Below, piece after piece: positions 1 through 8,140 of a DNA stretch of 54,513 bases (the stretch's first letter is position 1; the number at the start of each line of letters is the position of its first letter). Made by a program: the position numbers and the translations under genes. Source of the DNA: Lentisphaerae bacterium RIFOXYA12_64_32 (lineage in GTDB: Bacteria; Verrucomicrobiota; Lentisphaeria; Oligosphaerales; YB12-FULL-65-16). The DNA lies in assembly GCA_001803235.1 (NCBI GenBank), contig MHBL01000345.1, positions 1-54,513 of the forward strand. Reading direction: 5' to 3'. Below the pieces are notes generated by a model. The model searched no databases, was not told the origin of the DNA, and saw only the letters and a list, made by a program, of their open reading frames with translations.

Positions 1-60
1 TGGGGACACGCCGGGGGTACTCGCCGCACACGACGGTCACGAATCTTGAAACAGCCCTGC
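1..60 (+). repeat. Half copy of repeat family F5 at the left contig end
   Basis: The window opens in the loop of a hairpin (TGGGGACACGCCGGGGGTACT) and continues to the 17-bp terminal motif ATCTTGAAACAGCCCTG at 43-59. The same two motifs occur at 16585-16605 and 16627-16643, and inverted at the right end (54455-54513). Only the right half of the element is present, because the sequence begins inside the hairpin. This explains why the contig starts here. Confidence 0.85.
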
Positions 61-299
61 AACTTTGCGGGAAGCGATTCCATTCCGGCCGTAGGGAGAC
101 TAAATTACCCGGCTCAGCGTCCGCCGCGGCAGGCGCGCCCCCCGGCACACGTCGGTGCGGTGACGGTCAAGATGGTTGGCCGTGTGTCTGACACCCTGTT
201 CTCTGCACCGTTCCCCTCATCGGCGCTCGGCCCCGATGGCCGACCTGAGGCGACGGTGGCACGAACGGGATGGTAGGTTTTCAGGAACAGGAGACGACA
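61..299. other. Spacer before the DUF2760-Hsp70 operon
   Basis: No gene is supported here. Short open frames exist on both strands but have no credible start signals or recognisable protein. No clear promoter could be assigned. The operon start is set by the AGGAG at about 290-294 just before the ATG at 300. Confidence 0.5.
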
Positions 300-854
300 A
301 TGAACCGAATTGTCATAGCCGTGCGATTGTTTTTCAGAGCCTTGGCGGGTGCGGAGTTCGCAGCACAGGCGGAACGACTGCTCGGCGGGGCGCTGCCGGT
401 GCCGCCGCCGACAGCGAAGCCGGTGGCGGAACCCAAGCCCGCGGCGGCGTCCGCGACGCCGGCCCGTCCGGCGCGCAGTGAGGCGTTGACGTTGCTGGCC
501 GTGCTGCAGCAGGAAGCGCGCCTGGTGGATTTCCTCATGGAGCCAATCCAGGGCTACGACGACGCGCAGGTTGGCGCCGCGGTGCGCGGGATTCACCGGG
601 ACTGCGGCGGCGTGCTCACGCGTCTGTTCGACCTGAATCCGCTGCGCGCCGAACCGGAGGGCACCGTTCTGGACGTCCCGACGGGATTCGATCCCGCGGC
701 CTGCAAGCTAACCGGCGACGTGAAGGGAACGGCGCCGTACCGCGGAACCTTGCGGCACCCAGGCTGGGCAGCGGCGAAGTGTGAGATGCCCGTGTGGGCC
801 GGCCGTGCGGAGTCCGCTCTCGTGGTTGCGCCGGCGGAAGTGGAGGTGCGCTGA
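300..854 (+). CDS. DUF2760 domain-containing protein
   Basis: A 184-aa protein beginning MNRIVIAVRLFFRALAG. It has a short hydrophobic N-terminus, an Ala/Pro-rich linker (about residues 28-60), then a compact conserved region starting LTLLAVLQQEARLVDFL. That region is the hallmark of DUF2760, a family usually encoded directly before paired Hsp70-like genes. An in-frame ATG at 270 exists, but the ATG at 300 has an AGGAG ribosome site at good spacing and matches the usual family start. The stop TGA overlaps the next ATG (TGATG at 852-856), so translation is coupled to the Hsp70 gene. The biochemical function of DUF2760 is not known; the context suggests a partner of the two Hsp70-like ATPases. 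Confidence 0.85.
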   Translation: MNRIVIAVRLFFRALAGAEFAAQAERLLGGALPVPPPTAKPVAEPKPAAASATPARPARSEALTLLAVLQQEARLVDFLMEPIQGYDDAQVGAAVRGIHRDCGGVLTRLFDLNPLRAEPEGTVLDVPTGFDPAACKLTGDVKGTAPYRGTLRHPGWAAAKCEMPVWAGRAESALVVAPAEVEVR

Positions 855-2638
855 TGGCCCGGAGAAAGTGCCAGTACTGCATTGGGATCGACTTGGGCAC
901 CACGAACATCGTGCTGGCCTACGCGCCGATCGATGCCGAGCGTGCAGAGGTCAAGGTGCTGCCGATTCCGCAATTGACGGCGCCGGCGACGGTGGAACCC
1001 CGTGACGTGCTGCCGGCGTTCCTTTACGTGGCGACGCCGGAGGAGGCGGCCGCCGGTAATTTCAGCCTGCCGTGGGCTGCCAATCCGGACGGGGCCGGGG
1101 GCGAACTGGCGCGGCGCCGGGCGGCGGAAGTTCCGGCGCGCACGGTCGCCGGCGCCAAGTCCTGGCTGTGCCACAGTCGCGTTGACCGGCATCAACCGAT
1201 TCTGCCGTGGAATGCACCCGAGGAGGTCGCCAAACTATCGCCCGTGGCGGCGTCGACGCGCTATCTGGCGCATCTTGTGGCGGCGTGGGAACAGGCATTT
1301 CCGGACGCACCGCTGGCGTCGCAGTCGGTCGTACTCACGGTTCCGGCCAGTTTCGATGCCAGTGCGCGCGAACTGACGCGCGAGGCGGCCCTGGCCGCCG
1401 GTCTGCCCGAGGACCTCGTGCTGCTCGAAGAGCCGCAGGCGGCGCTGTACGCCTGGCTGGCGGACCGCGGCGAACACTGGCGCCGCGAACTGACGGCGGG
1501 CGATACACTGCTGGTCTGCGACGTGGGCGGCGGCACCACGGACTTCTCCCTGATCGGCGTCGAGGCGGAGAGCGGCGACCTGGTGCTCCGGCGCCTGGCG
1601 GTGGGGAATCACATCCTGGTGGGCGGCGACAACATGGACCTGACCCTGGCGCACGCCGCGAGAGAGAACTTTGCGGAGAAAGGCGTTGATGTGGACCCCT
1701 GGCAGGCCGTTGCCCTGTGGCACGCCTGCCGCAACGCCAAGGAGGCGCTGCTGGACACGAAAGGGCCCGATACGCACCCTGTCACCGTCCTGGGCCGCGG
1801 GCGCAGCGTGGTCGCCAAGACGATTTCCGTGCCCTTGGCGCGCGAGCAGGTTGTGACCGCGCTGGCGGATGGGTTCTTCCCGCTCTGCGGCAAGGATGAC
1901 CGGCCCCAGAAGCATCGCGTCTCGGGGTTCCGCGAGGTCGGATTGCCGTACGAATCGGACACGGCGGTGACGCGGCACCTGGCGCAGTTCCTGGGCGGTT
2001 GCCCCGAGCGGCCGACGCACCTGCTGTTCAACGGCGGCGTGTTCAAGGCGCCGGTGTTCCAGGAGCGCATCGTGCAGGCGCTGACCGCCTGGTACGGGCA
2101 GGAGCCACGCGCCCTGAGCGGCAACGTCAGCCTCGATTTCGCCGTGGCGCGCGGCGCCGCCTACTACGGTGCGGTGAAACGGGGCCGGGGCATTCGCATC
2201 CGTGGCGGTACGGCCCGCGCCTACTACCTCGGCATCGAGACCGCGGGACTGGCGGTGCCCGGTGCGGCCCGGCCGTTGCGCGCCCTCTGCGTGGCCGCAC
2301 ACGGGATGGAGGAAGGCTCGGAAACCGACGTGTCCGGCCCCGCCATCGGCCTGGTCGTGGGCGAGCCGGCACGATTCCGCTTCTTCAGTTCCACAGTGCG
2401 ACGCGAGGACAAGCCGGGGGCGTTGCTCGACCGCTGGCAGAACGGCGAACTGGAGGAGACCGACTCCATGGAGGCGACTCTGCCGCCGACCGGCGCGGGC
2501 GAGGAGGACTTTGTCGAAGTGCGCTTTCATTCCGACATCACCGAACTGGGTATGCTGCAGCTCTGGTGCGTGGCCACCCAAGGCGACGGCCGCTGGAAAC
2601 TGGAGTTCAGCGTGCGCGAAGACGCGGAGGCGAATTGA
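854..2638 (+). CDS. Hsp70-like ATPase, first of a tandem pair
   Basis: A 594-aa protein with the actin/Hsp70 nucleotide-binding fold: phosphate 1 motif GIDLGTTN near residue 11, phosphate 2 motif VCDVGGGTTDFSLIG around residue 219, and a later adenosine-type glycine motif (LLFNGGVF). The C-terminal part does not resemble the classical DnaK peptide-binding domain plus lid, so it belongs to the divergent Hsp70 group that travels with DUF2760 rather than to DnaK. The start is the ATG at 854, overlapping the upstream stop; an in-frame ATG at 794 would run into the DUF2760 gene. It is probably a chaperone-like ATPase working with the next gene. Substrate unknown. Confidence 0.9.
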   Translation: MARRKCQYCIGIDLGTTNIVLAYAPIDAERAEVKVLPIPQLTAPATVEPRDVLPAFLYVATPEEAAAGNFSLPWAANPDGAGGELARRRAAEVPARTVAGAKSWLCHSRVDRHQPILPWNAPEEVAKLSPVAASTRYLAHLVAAWEQAFPDAPLASQSVVLTVPASFDASARELTREAALAAGLPEDLVLLEEPQAALYAWLADRGEHWRRELTAGDTLLVCDVGGGTTDFSLIGVEAESGDLVLRRLAVGNHILVGGDNMDLTLAHAARENFAEKGVDVDPWQAVALWHACRNAKEALLDTKGPDTHPVTVLGRGRSVVAKTISVPLAREQVVTALADGFFPLCGKDDRPQKHRVSGFREVGLPYESDTAVTRHLAQFLGGCPERPTHLLFNGGVFKAPVFQERIVQALTAWYGQEPRALSGNVSLDFAVARGAAYYGAVKRGRGIRIRGGTARAYYLGIETAGLAVPGAARPLRALCVAAHGMEEGSETDVSGPAIGLVVGEPARFRFFSSTVRREDKPGALLDRWQNGELEETDSMEATLPPTGAGEEDFVEVRFHSDITELGMLQLWCVATQGDGRWKLEFSVREDAEAN

Positions 2639-2684
2639 GCCCGACGACGGGCCGCTCCCCGGCGCCGGCGAATCGCCCCCCTCC

Positions 2685-2710
2685 GGTCCGTTGGGTCCGT
2701 TGGGTCCGTT
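2685..2710. repeat. Short tandem repeat, 9-bp unit GGTCCGTTG, nearly three copies
   Basis: In the 112-bp spacer between the two Hsp70 genes the 9-bp unit GGTCCGTTG is repeated almost three times. It is one example of the word-like repetition seen in many spacers of this window. No function is evident. Confidence 0.8.
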
Positions 2711-2750
2711 CCGGCGCCAGACGCACCCTCCCGGCAAGACATAGCGAGCC

Positions 2751-5561
2751 ATGCATTCCCCGAAACACAACGCACAATACGTGATCGGCATCGACCTGGG
2801 CACGACGAACTCGGCGCTGGCCTACGTGGACACGGCGGCGGCCGAGTGGCGGGTGCAGACGCTGCGGCTGCCGCAGTGGGTCGGGGCAGGCCTGGTCGAG
2901 GAGCGCGACCTGTTGCCCTCGTTCCACTACGAGTTTGCTCACGACGAGAAGGCCAGCGAAGCCGGGCGGCTGCCTTGGGACGCGACGGCGCCCGGGCACG
3001 CGGTCGGCGTCGGCGCGCGTGACCGCGGAGCGGAGACCCCGGCCCGGCTCATCTGCAGCGCCAAGTCCTGGCTCTGCCATCCGGGAATTGACCGGACTGC
3101 CGCGGTTCTGCCCTGGCGCGGCGCAACGGACGTGACGCGCCTGTCGCCGGTCGCGGTCAGCGCCCGGTTCCTGGCGCACTTGCGGGTGGCCTGGGATCAC
3201 ACTTTTGCCACCGCGCCGCTGGCGCAGCAGCATGTGATCCTCGGTGTGCCGGCTTCGTTCGACGAGGTGGCACGCGAGCTCACGGTCAAAGCGGCCGAGA
3301 CGGCGGGGTTGGGTCAGGTCACGCTGCTGGAGGAACCGCAGGCGGCGTTCTACGCCTGGGTTCACTGGCGTGGCCAGGGCTGGCGCGAGCAGTTGCCGCC
3401 CGGCAGCGTCATTCTGGTCTGCGACGTGGGCGGCGGCACGACCGACCTGACCCTGATCGAAGTGCGGCAGGCGCCGGACGGACGCAGTCAGTTCCATCGG
3501 GTGGCCGTCGGCGACCACCTGATCCTGGGTGGCGACAACCTGGACCTGGCCCTGGCTCACCACGTGGAAGACAGACTCGGCGCCGGCCGTGCGCTGGACC
3601 CGGCACGCTGGGCCGTGCTGGTCCGCCGCTGCCAGGCAGCCAAGGAAGTCCTGCTTGGCGCGCAGCCGCCGGAGCGGGTGACGCTGTCCATTCCCGGTTC
3701 GGGCGCGCGGGTTGTGGGCGGCGCGATGCAGGCCGAGCTCACACGCGAGGAGGCCACAGCGGTCCTGGTGGAGGGCTTCCTGCCCCGTGTCGGCCTGGAC
3801 GTGCGCCCGGCCACCGTCGCATCCGGGTTCCGCGAGTTTGGACTGCCGTTTGCGCCGGATCCGGGCATCACGCGCTACCTGGCCGCCTTTCTGTGCGAAC
3901 ACCGGGGCGTTCTCCAATCGCGGGCCGTTCCGGAACTGGCGGTGCGGCCGGATGCCGTGCTGGTCAACGGCGGCTTCTTCGCCTCGCAGGTGCTGAAGGC
4001 ACGGTTGTTGGACGCCCTGACCGGGTGGTTCCGGGCCGCCGACAGCCGCTACGCGCCGCGGTTGCTGGAGACGCCGCGGCCGGACCTGGCGGTGGCCCAG
4101 GGCGCGGCCTACTATGGCATGGTGTGCCGCGGCCAGGGCGAAGCGATCAAAGCCGGCCTGGCGCGGGCTTACTTCATCGGCGCGGGGACAACGCCGAGCC
4201 AGCCCGGCGCGGCGACCGCCGTGTGTCTCGTCCCGTATGGACAGCCGGAGGGCACTTCTGTCGAACTGCGGCAGCGCGAGTTCGAACTGCGCCTGCGCCA
4301 GCCGGTGGGGTTTGACCTTTACGCGTCGAGTCGGCGCACCCAGGACCAGCCGGGTGACCTGGTGGCCTGCGACCCGCTGGAACTGACCGCCTTGCCGCCG
4401 ATCCGCACCGTGATTGCCACCGGCAAGCAGGCGCGGCAGGACGTGACCCGCGTCCGGCTGCTCACGCGCCTCACGGAGGTCGGCACGTTGGACATTCGCT
4501 GCGTGGAAGCGGCGGGCACGCGGCAGTGGCGGCTGGAGTTCGACGTGCGCGCCAAGCCGCCGGTGGCCAGTGCCCGCACGAGCACAGTCCTGGCGGAGCA
4601 GGAGGACGAGACCGCCGGCGCGCGCCTGGCCGCCTGCCGGCAGGCCGTGAGCGACGTGTTCGGCGGCGGGGCGCCGGCCGCAAAGCCCGAGCAACTGATG
4701 AAACGACTGGAGCAGCTCTCCGGTCAGACACGCCTGGAGTGGGCGCCCGGATTCCTGCGCGAACTGTGGCGCACGGTGCTGGATTCCCGTGACGGGCGGC
4801 GGCTCTCGCCGGTCCACGAGGCGCGCTGGCTGAACCTGCTCGGGTTCACCCTGCGCCCCGGGTTCGGTTGCCCGGTCGACGACTGGCGCGTCGACGAAAC
4901 GTGGAAACTCGTCCACGATGGTGTGCGGCATCCGCGCAACGACATGGTGTGCGGCGAGTGGTGGGTGCTGTGGCGGCGGATCGGCGGAGGACTGGACGCC
5001 GGCCGCCAGAAGGCGCTGGCCGCGCCCCTGCTCGCCGCACTGCGGCAGCGCGTGGCCGGCCGCAAGACCGAGCGTGTGAAAGCCGGCCCGCACGAGACGG
5101 CGGAGATTTGGCGCGTCCTCGGTGCGTGCGAGAGCCTCGATCCCTCAGCCAAGGACGCCTTGGGGGACTTGGCGGTGCACGACCTTCAGCGTCTCGGCCT
5201 GCAGGCGCACAACGGCGGCGAGCTCTGGGCCTTGGCGCGCCTGGGCGCGCGCGAACCCGCCTATGGCGCGCTGAACCTGGTGCTGCCGCCCGAAACGGTC
5301 GAGAAGTGGCTCGAGGCGCTGGGACCGGCCACGGCGCGGAAGGAGACGGCGTTCGCCGTCATGCAACTCACGCGCCGGACCGGTGACCGGTACCGGGATG
5401 TGACTCCTGCCGTGCGGAAGCGGGCCCTCGCCTGGTTGCGGGACAGCGGCGCGCCGCCGCACTACGCGGAACTGGTCGAGAACGGCGGCGGCCTGGCGGC
5501 CAGCGAACAGCAGGCCATGCTCGGCGACGCACTGCCCGCCGGACTGCGACTGGTGCTGTGA
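2751..5561 (+). CDS. Hsp70-like ATPase with long C-terminal DUF3731-type extension
   Basis: A 936-aa protein. The N-terminal about 580 residues parallel the upstream Hsp70-like protein: GIDLGTTNSALAY near residue 13, VCDVGGGTTDLTLI near residue 223, VNGGFF near residue 405. An extra helical region of about 330 residues follows, containing the Trp-rich stretch WALWRR-like (WWVLWRRIGGG) and ending LPAGLRLVL. This layout matches the DUF3731-containing Hsp70 proteins that pair with DUF2760 genes. The two tandem Hsp70 genes probably arose by duplication and may act as a heteromeric complex (inference). The TGA at 5559-5561 is followed in the same frame by a transposase remnant, but the ending is natural for the family, so I do not read it as interrupted. 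Confidence 0.9.
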   Translation: MHSPKHNAQYVIGIDLGTTNSALAYVDTAAAEWRVQTLRLPQWVGAGLVEERDLLPSFHYEFAHDEKASEAGRLPWDATAPGHAVGVGARDRGAETPARLICSAKSWLCHPGIDRTAAVLPWRGATDVTRLSPVAVSARFLAHLRVAWDHTFATAPLAQQHVILGVPASFDEVARELTVKAAETAGLGQVTLLEEPQAAFYAWVHWRGQGWREQLPPGSVILVCDVGGGTTDLTLIEVRQAPDGRSQFHRVAVGDHLILGGDNLDLALAHHVEDRLGAGRALDPARWAVLVRRCQAAKEVLLGAQPPERVTLSIPGSGARVVGGAMQAELTREEATAVLVEGFLPRVGLDVRPATVASGFREFGLPFAPDPGITRYLAAFLCEHRGVLQSRAVPELAVRPDAVLVNGGFFASQVLKARLLDALTGWFRAADSRYAPRLLETPRPDLAVAQGAAYYGMVCRGQGEAIKAGLARAYFIGAGTTPSQPGAATAVCLVPYGQPEGTSVELRQREFELRLRQPVGFDLYASSRRTQDQPGDLVACDPLELTALPPIRTVIATGKQARQDVTRVRLLTRLTEVGTLDIRCVEAAGTRQWRLEFDVRAKPPVASARTSTVLAEQEDETAGARLAACRQAVSDVFGGGAPAAKPEQLMKRLEQLSGQTRLEWAPGFLRELWRTVLDSRDGRRLSPVHEARWLNLLGFTLRPGFGCPVDDWRVDETWKLVHDGVRHPRNDMVCGEWWVLWRRIGGGLDAGRQKALAAPLLAALRQRVAGRKTERVKAGPHETAEIWRVLGACESLDPSAKDALGDLAVHDLQRLGLQAHNGGELWALARLGAREPAYGALNLVLPPETVEKWLEALGPATARKETAFAVMQLTRRTGDRYRDVTPAVRKRALAWLRDSGAPPHYAELVENGGGLAASEQQAMLGDALPAGLRLVL

Positions 5562-5711
5562 GCGAACTGCCCGCAGTGCCACGGTCAGCGCACGCAACGG
5601 TGGCTGGTCGCGCGCGCCCGCGAACTGCTGCCCTCGAGCCCGCAGGCGTCGATCCGCACTGCAAGGTGGCTGGTCGCGCGCGCCCGCGAACTGCTGCCGG
5701 TGCCGTATTGA
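5562..5711 (+). pseudogene. Remnant of an IS91-family transposase N-terminus (zinc-finger region), internally duplicated
   Basis: Read in the frame of the upstream gene just after its stop, this stretch encodes CPQCHGQRTQRWLVARAREL, then LLP, then a second WLVARARELLPVPY before a stop at 5709-5711. IS91-type transposases carry CPxC...RWLxARxxELLPVPYFHVVFTLP in their N-terminal zinc region, so this is a fragment cut off just before FHVVFTLP. A 34-bp direct repeat (5599-5632 and 5665-5698) duplicates the WLVARARELLP segment. It has no start codon of its own and no catalytic HUH/Tyr region. Confidence 0.6.
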
Positions 5712-5890
5712 TGAGCTTGATGCGGCCATCGGCCTCATCCTGCGGTTTCCGACGGCATGGGTCCAGCTCTCGGGTGAGTACCGCCGACAGTAATTCCGAG
5801 ACGTGGGGGAGGGGACTGTGGACCTGCCCTGATGAGTATCGTCCGTGGGCCCCTTGTCTTTGCCTTGGCGCTCGTCTATCCTATTAGGCC
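5712..5890. other. Spacer between transposase remnant and rbgA
   Basis: No gene is seen. It follows the IS91-like remnant and may contain more decayed transposon sequence, but I could not match it to the rest of an IS91 transposase in any frame. A weak promoter candidate lies at its 3' end. Confidence 0.4.
5854..5882 (+). promoter_or_regulatory. Candidate promoter for rbgA
   Basis: TTGTCT (5854-5859) and TATCCT (5877-5882) are separated by 17 bp, four matches of six in each box. The ATG at 5891 lies about where transcription would start and no Shine-Dalgarno sequence precedes it, so a leaderless transcript is possible. Weak evidence only. Confidence 0.3.
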
Positions 5891-6841
5891 ATGGACGAGA
5901 CGTTGACAACCCCGGATTTCAGTCGCCTGCCGATGACCGGCTGGTTTCCCGGGCACATGCTCAAGGCCGGGCGCCGGATGCATGAGCTTTTGCGGTTGGT
6001 CGATCTGGTGGTGGAATTGCTCGATGCGCGGATCCCCGCCTCGTCGCGGAACCCCGCGTTCCGCCAGTCACTGCTGGGCAAGCCCCATTTCCTGGTGCTG
6101 AACAAGAGCGACTTGGCCGACCCGGAGGCGACCCGGGGCTGGTGTCAGTGGTTCGCGGCACACGGCGAACGTGTTCTGGCCGTGGCAACTCAGAACGCGG
6201 GCGACATGGCGCAACTGCAGGGCGCGTGGCAGGAGGCGGTGGCTGCCGAGAGGCAGCTTCGTGGCAGTACGCGGGCACTGAACCGGCCGGTTCGGATCAT
6301 GATCGCCGGAATTCCGAACGTGGGCAAGTCCACGCTGGTCAACCGCTTGGCTGCGTCGCGCAAGGCGGTGGTCGGCCCCAAGCCGGGCGTGACGCGCCAA
6401 ACGCAGTGGGTGCCGCTGCAGGGGGGCATGGAACTACTCGACACGCCCGGCGTGCTCTGGCCGCGACTGCGCAACAAGGCGCACGAGCTGAAACTGGGCC
6501 TGATCGGTTCGATGGCCGACGAACTCGCCGGCCCGGAACTGCTCGCCGAATTCCTGTTGTACCAGCTCGCGCAACAGTCCCGCCCGACGCGCTGGGACGT
6601 GTATGGGCTCGCGACTGCACCCGCTTCGGCCGCAGACCTGCTCGAGGCGGTCGGGCGCCGGCGCGGCCTGATCCTGCCCGGCGACAAGGTCGACACCTTT
6701 CGGAGCGCGATCGCGCTGATGAAGGACTTCCGTGACCTGAGACTCGGGCGGTTCACGCTCGAAGTCCCGGACGACCCGGGCCGACACCCGCAACCCCAGT
6801 CGCAGCCTGCAATGGAAACCGAGGAAAGCACGCGGTCATGA
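5891..6841 (+). CDS. rbgA: Ribosome biogenesis GTPase RbgA (YlqF)
   Basis: A 316-aa circularly permuted GTPase of the YlqF/RbgA family, which acts in late maturation of the 50S subunit. The N-terminal WFPGHMLKA motif (residues 18-26) is diagnostic. The G motifs occur in permuted order: NKSD at 71-74 (G4), then GIPNVGKST near 140-148 (G1), then LDTPG (G3). The ATG at 5891 gives 14 residues before the WFPGHM block; an internal ATG (5933) directly before GWFPGHM would match the length of many homologues and is a fair alternative. The stop overlaps the next start (ATGA at 6838-6841), so it is co-translated with the lipoyl-ketoreductase fusion, an unusual partner. Confidence 0.95.
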   Translation: MDETLTTPDFSRLPMTGWFPGHMLKAGRRMHELLRLVDLVVELLDARIPASSRNPAFRQSLLGKPHFLVLNKSDLADPEATRGWCQWFAAHGERVLAVATQNAGDMAQLQGAWQEAVAAERQLRGSTRALNRPVRIMIAGIPNVGKSTLVNRLAASRKAVVGPKPGVTRQTQWVPLQGGMELLDTPGVLWPRLRNKAHELKLGLIGSMADELAGPELLAEFLLYQLAQQSRPTRWDVYGLATAPASAADLLEAVGRRRGLILPGDKVDTFRSAIALMKDFRDLRLGRFTLEVPDDPGRHPQPQSQPAMETEESTRS

Positions 6842-8136
6842 GCGAACCCATCATTGTTTACCTGCCGAAGCTGTATGAGAACATGGACGAGGCGACGATC
6901 GGGCCGTGGCAGGTGCGGGTCGGGGACACGGTCGCCAAGGAGAAATTCCTGGTCGAACTGATCACCGACAAGACGGTGGCGGAACTCGAATCCCCGGCCG
7001 CCGGACAGGTGCTGGGCGTTTACGCGACCGAGAAGAGCACCGTGCCCGTGGGCTATGCGCTGCTGGCCATTGGCGAGCCGGGTACGCCTGCGCCTGACGT
7101 GGCTGCGGAGAACGACGCGAAACTGGCCGCACACACCGCGGCTAGCGGGCTGGACGGCGGCGCGCCGAGTCCGCAGGCGAAGAAGGACGCCGGCGCCGCG
7201 CGCCAGACGGCGTACCGCGCCGCGCCGGCCGCCCGCAGCCTGGCACGTGAGCACGGCCTCGATCTGGAGCTGGTGGCGCAGTTCTGTCATCGGCCGATCA
7301 TCCACCGCAAGGATGTTGAGGACTATATCCAGGCGCAGCAGGCCCGGGCTGCGGAGTCCGCAACGACCACGGCGCCCGTCGAGCGGCGAACGGGGCTCGC
7401 GGGGCAGGTGGCGCTGGTGACGGGCGCGAGCGGCGGGATCGGCCGGGCCATCAGCCGCCGCTTGGCCGAAGCGGGGGCGACCGTGGTGCTGCACTACCAC
7501 GCGAACGAGGCTGCGGCCAATGAACTGGCGCAGGAATTGGCCAGCCGCGGCGCGACGGTCCAGGTGTGGCCGGCGGACCTGGCCGACACCGAGGCGTGCA
7601 AGAGCATGGTGGCGGGCGTGATCGCGAAGTTCGGGCGCCTCGATATCCTGGTCAATAATGCCGGACTGCTCGACGACGGCGTGGTCTCGTTCATGACCGA
7701 TGCGCAGTGGGAGCGCGTGCTGAAGGTCAACCTCACAGCACCGTTCTGGCTGACCCGCGCGGCGGTCATGACCATGGCGCGCCAGAAGTACGGGCGGATC
7801 GTGAATATCGCGTCGGACGCGGGAACCCTGGGGTCGGCGAGCCGGTCGAACTATGCAGCGGCGAAGGAAGGCCTGGTCGGGTTCACGCGCTCGGTGGCGC
7901 GCGAAACTGCCGGTCTCGGCGTGCGCGTGAATGCGGTCAGCCCGGGCTTTGTCGATACGGTGATGATGAAGAATATCCCGGCGGCGCGGCGGCAGGAGCT
8001 GCTCAAGGGCATTCCGGTGCGGCGCTTCGGCCGGCCGGAGGATGTGGCCGAACTGGTGCTGTTCCTGAGCTCGCCGCAAGCCGACTACATCACCGGCCAG
8101 GTCATCCATGTGGACGGAGGCTTGTTCATGGGGTGA
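6838..8136 (+). CDS. Lipoyl domain + E3-binding-like domain + FabG-type ketoreductase fusion
   Basis: A 432-aa three-part protein. Residues 1-80 form a lipoyl domain (EPIIVYLPKL; LITDKTVAELESP with the predicted lipoylated Lys45). Residues about 126-164 resemble the peripheral subunit-binding domain of E2 acyltransferases (AAPAARSLAREHGLDLELV), but the usual GTGPGGRI loop is replaced by FCHRPII. Residues 187-432 are a short-chain dehydrogenase of the 3-oxoacyl-ACP reductase type: TGASGGIG at 195-202 and the catalytic set Asn298, Ser326, Tyr339, Lys343. The E2 catalytic domain is thus replaced by a reductase. The protein is intact, with no frameshift between domains. Two ketosynthase-type genes follow, suggesting acyl-chain chemistry; the role of a lipoyl arm there is unknown. 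Confidence 0.88.
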   Translation: MSEPIIVYLPKLYENMDEATIGPWQVRVGDTVAKEKFLVELITDKTVAELESPAAGQVLGVYATEKSTVPVGYALLAIGEPGTPAPDVAAENDAKLAAHTAASGLDGGAPSPQAKKDAGAARQTAYRAAPAARSLAREHGLDLELVAQFCHRPIIHRKDVEDYIQAQQARAAESATTTAPVERRTGLAGQVALVTGASGGIGRAISRRLAEAGATVVLHYHANEAAANELAQELASRGATVQVWPADLADTEACKSMVAGVIAKFGRLDILVNNAGLLDDGVVSFMTDAQWERVLKVNLTAPFWLTRAAVMTMARQKYGRIVNIASDAGTLGSASRSNYAAAKEGLVGFTRSVARETAGLGVRVNAVSPGFVDTVMMKNIPAARRQELLKGIPVRRFGRPEDVAELVLFLSSPQADYITGQVIHVDGGLFMG

Positions 8137-8140
8137 GGAA

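Noticed and set aside
2607..5093. An 828-codon open frame on the minus strand opposite the second Hsp70 gene
   Set aside because: It is the antisense shadow of a clear Hsp70 gene in GC-rich DNA; its translation is Arg/Gln/His-rich with no recognisable domain.
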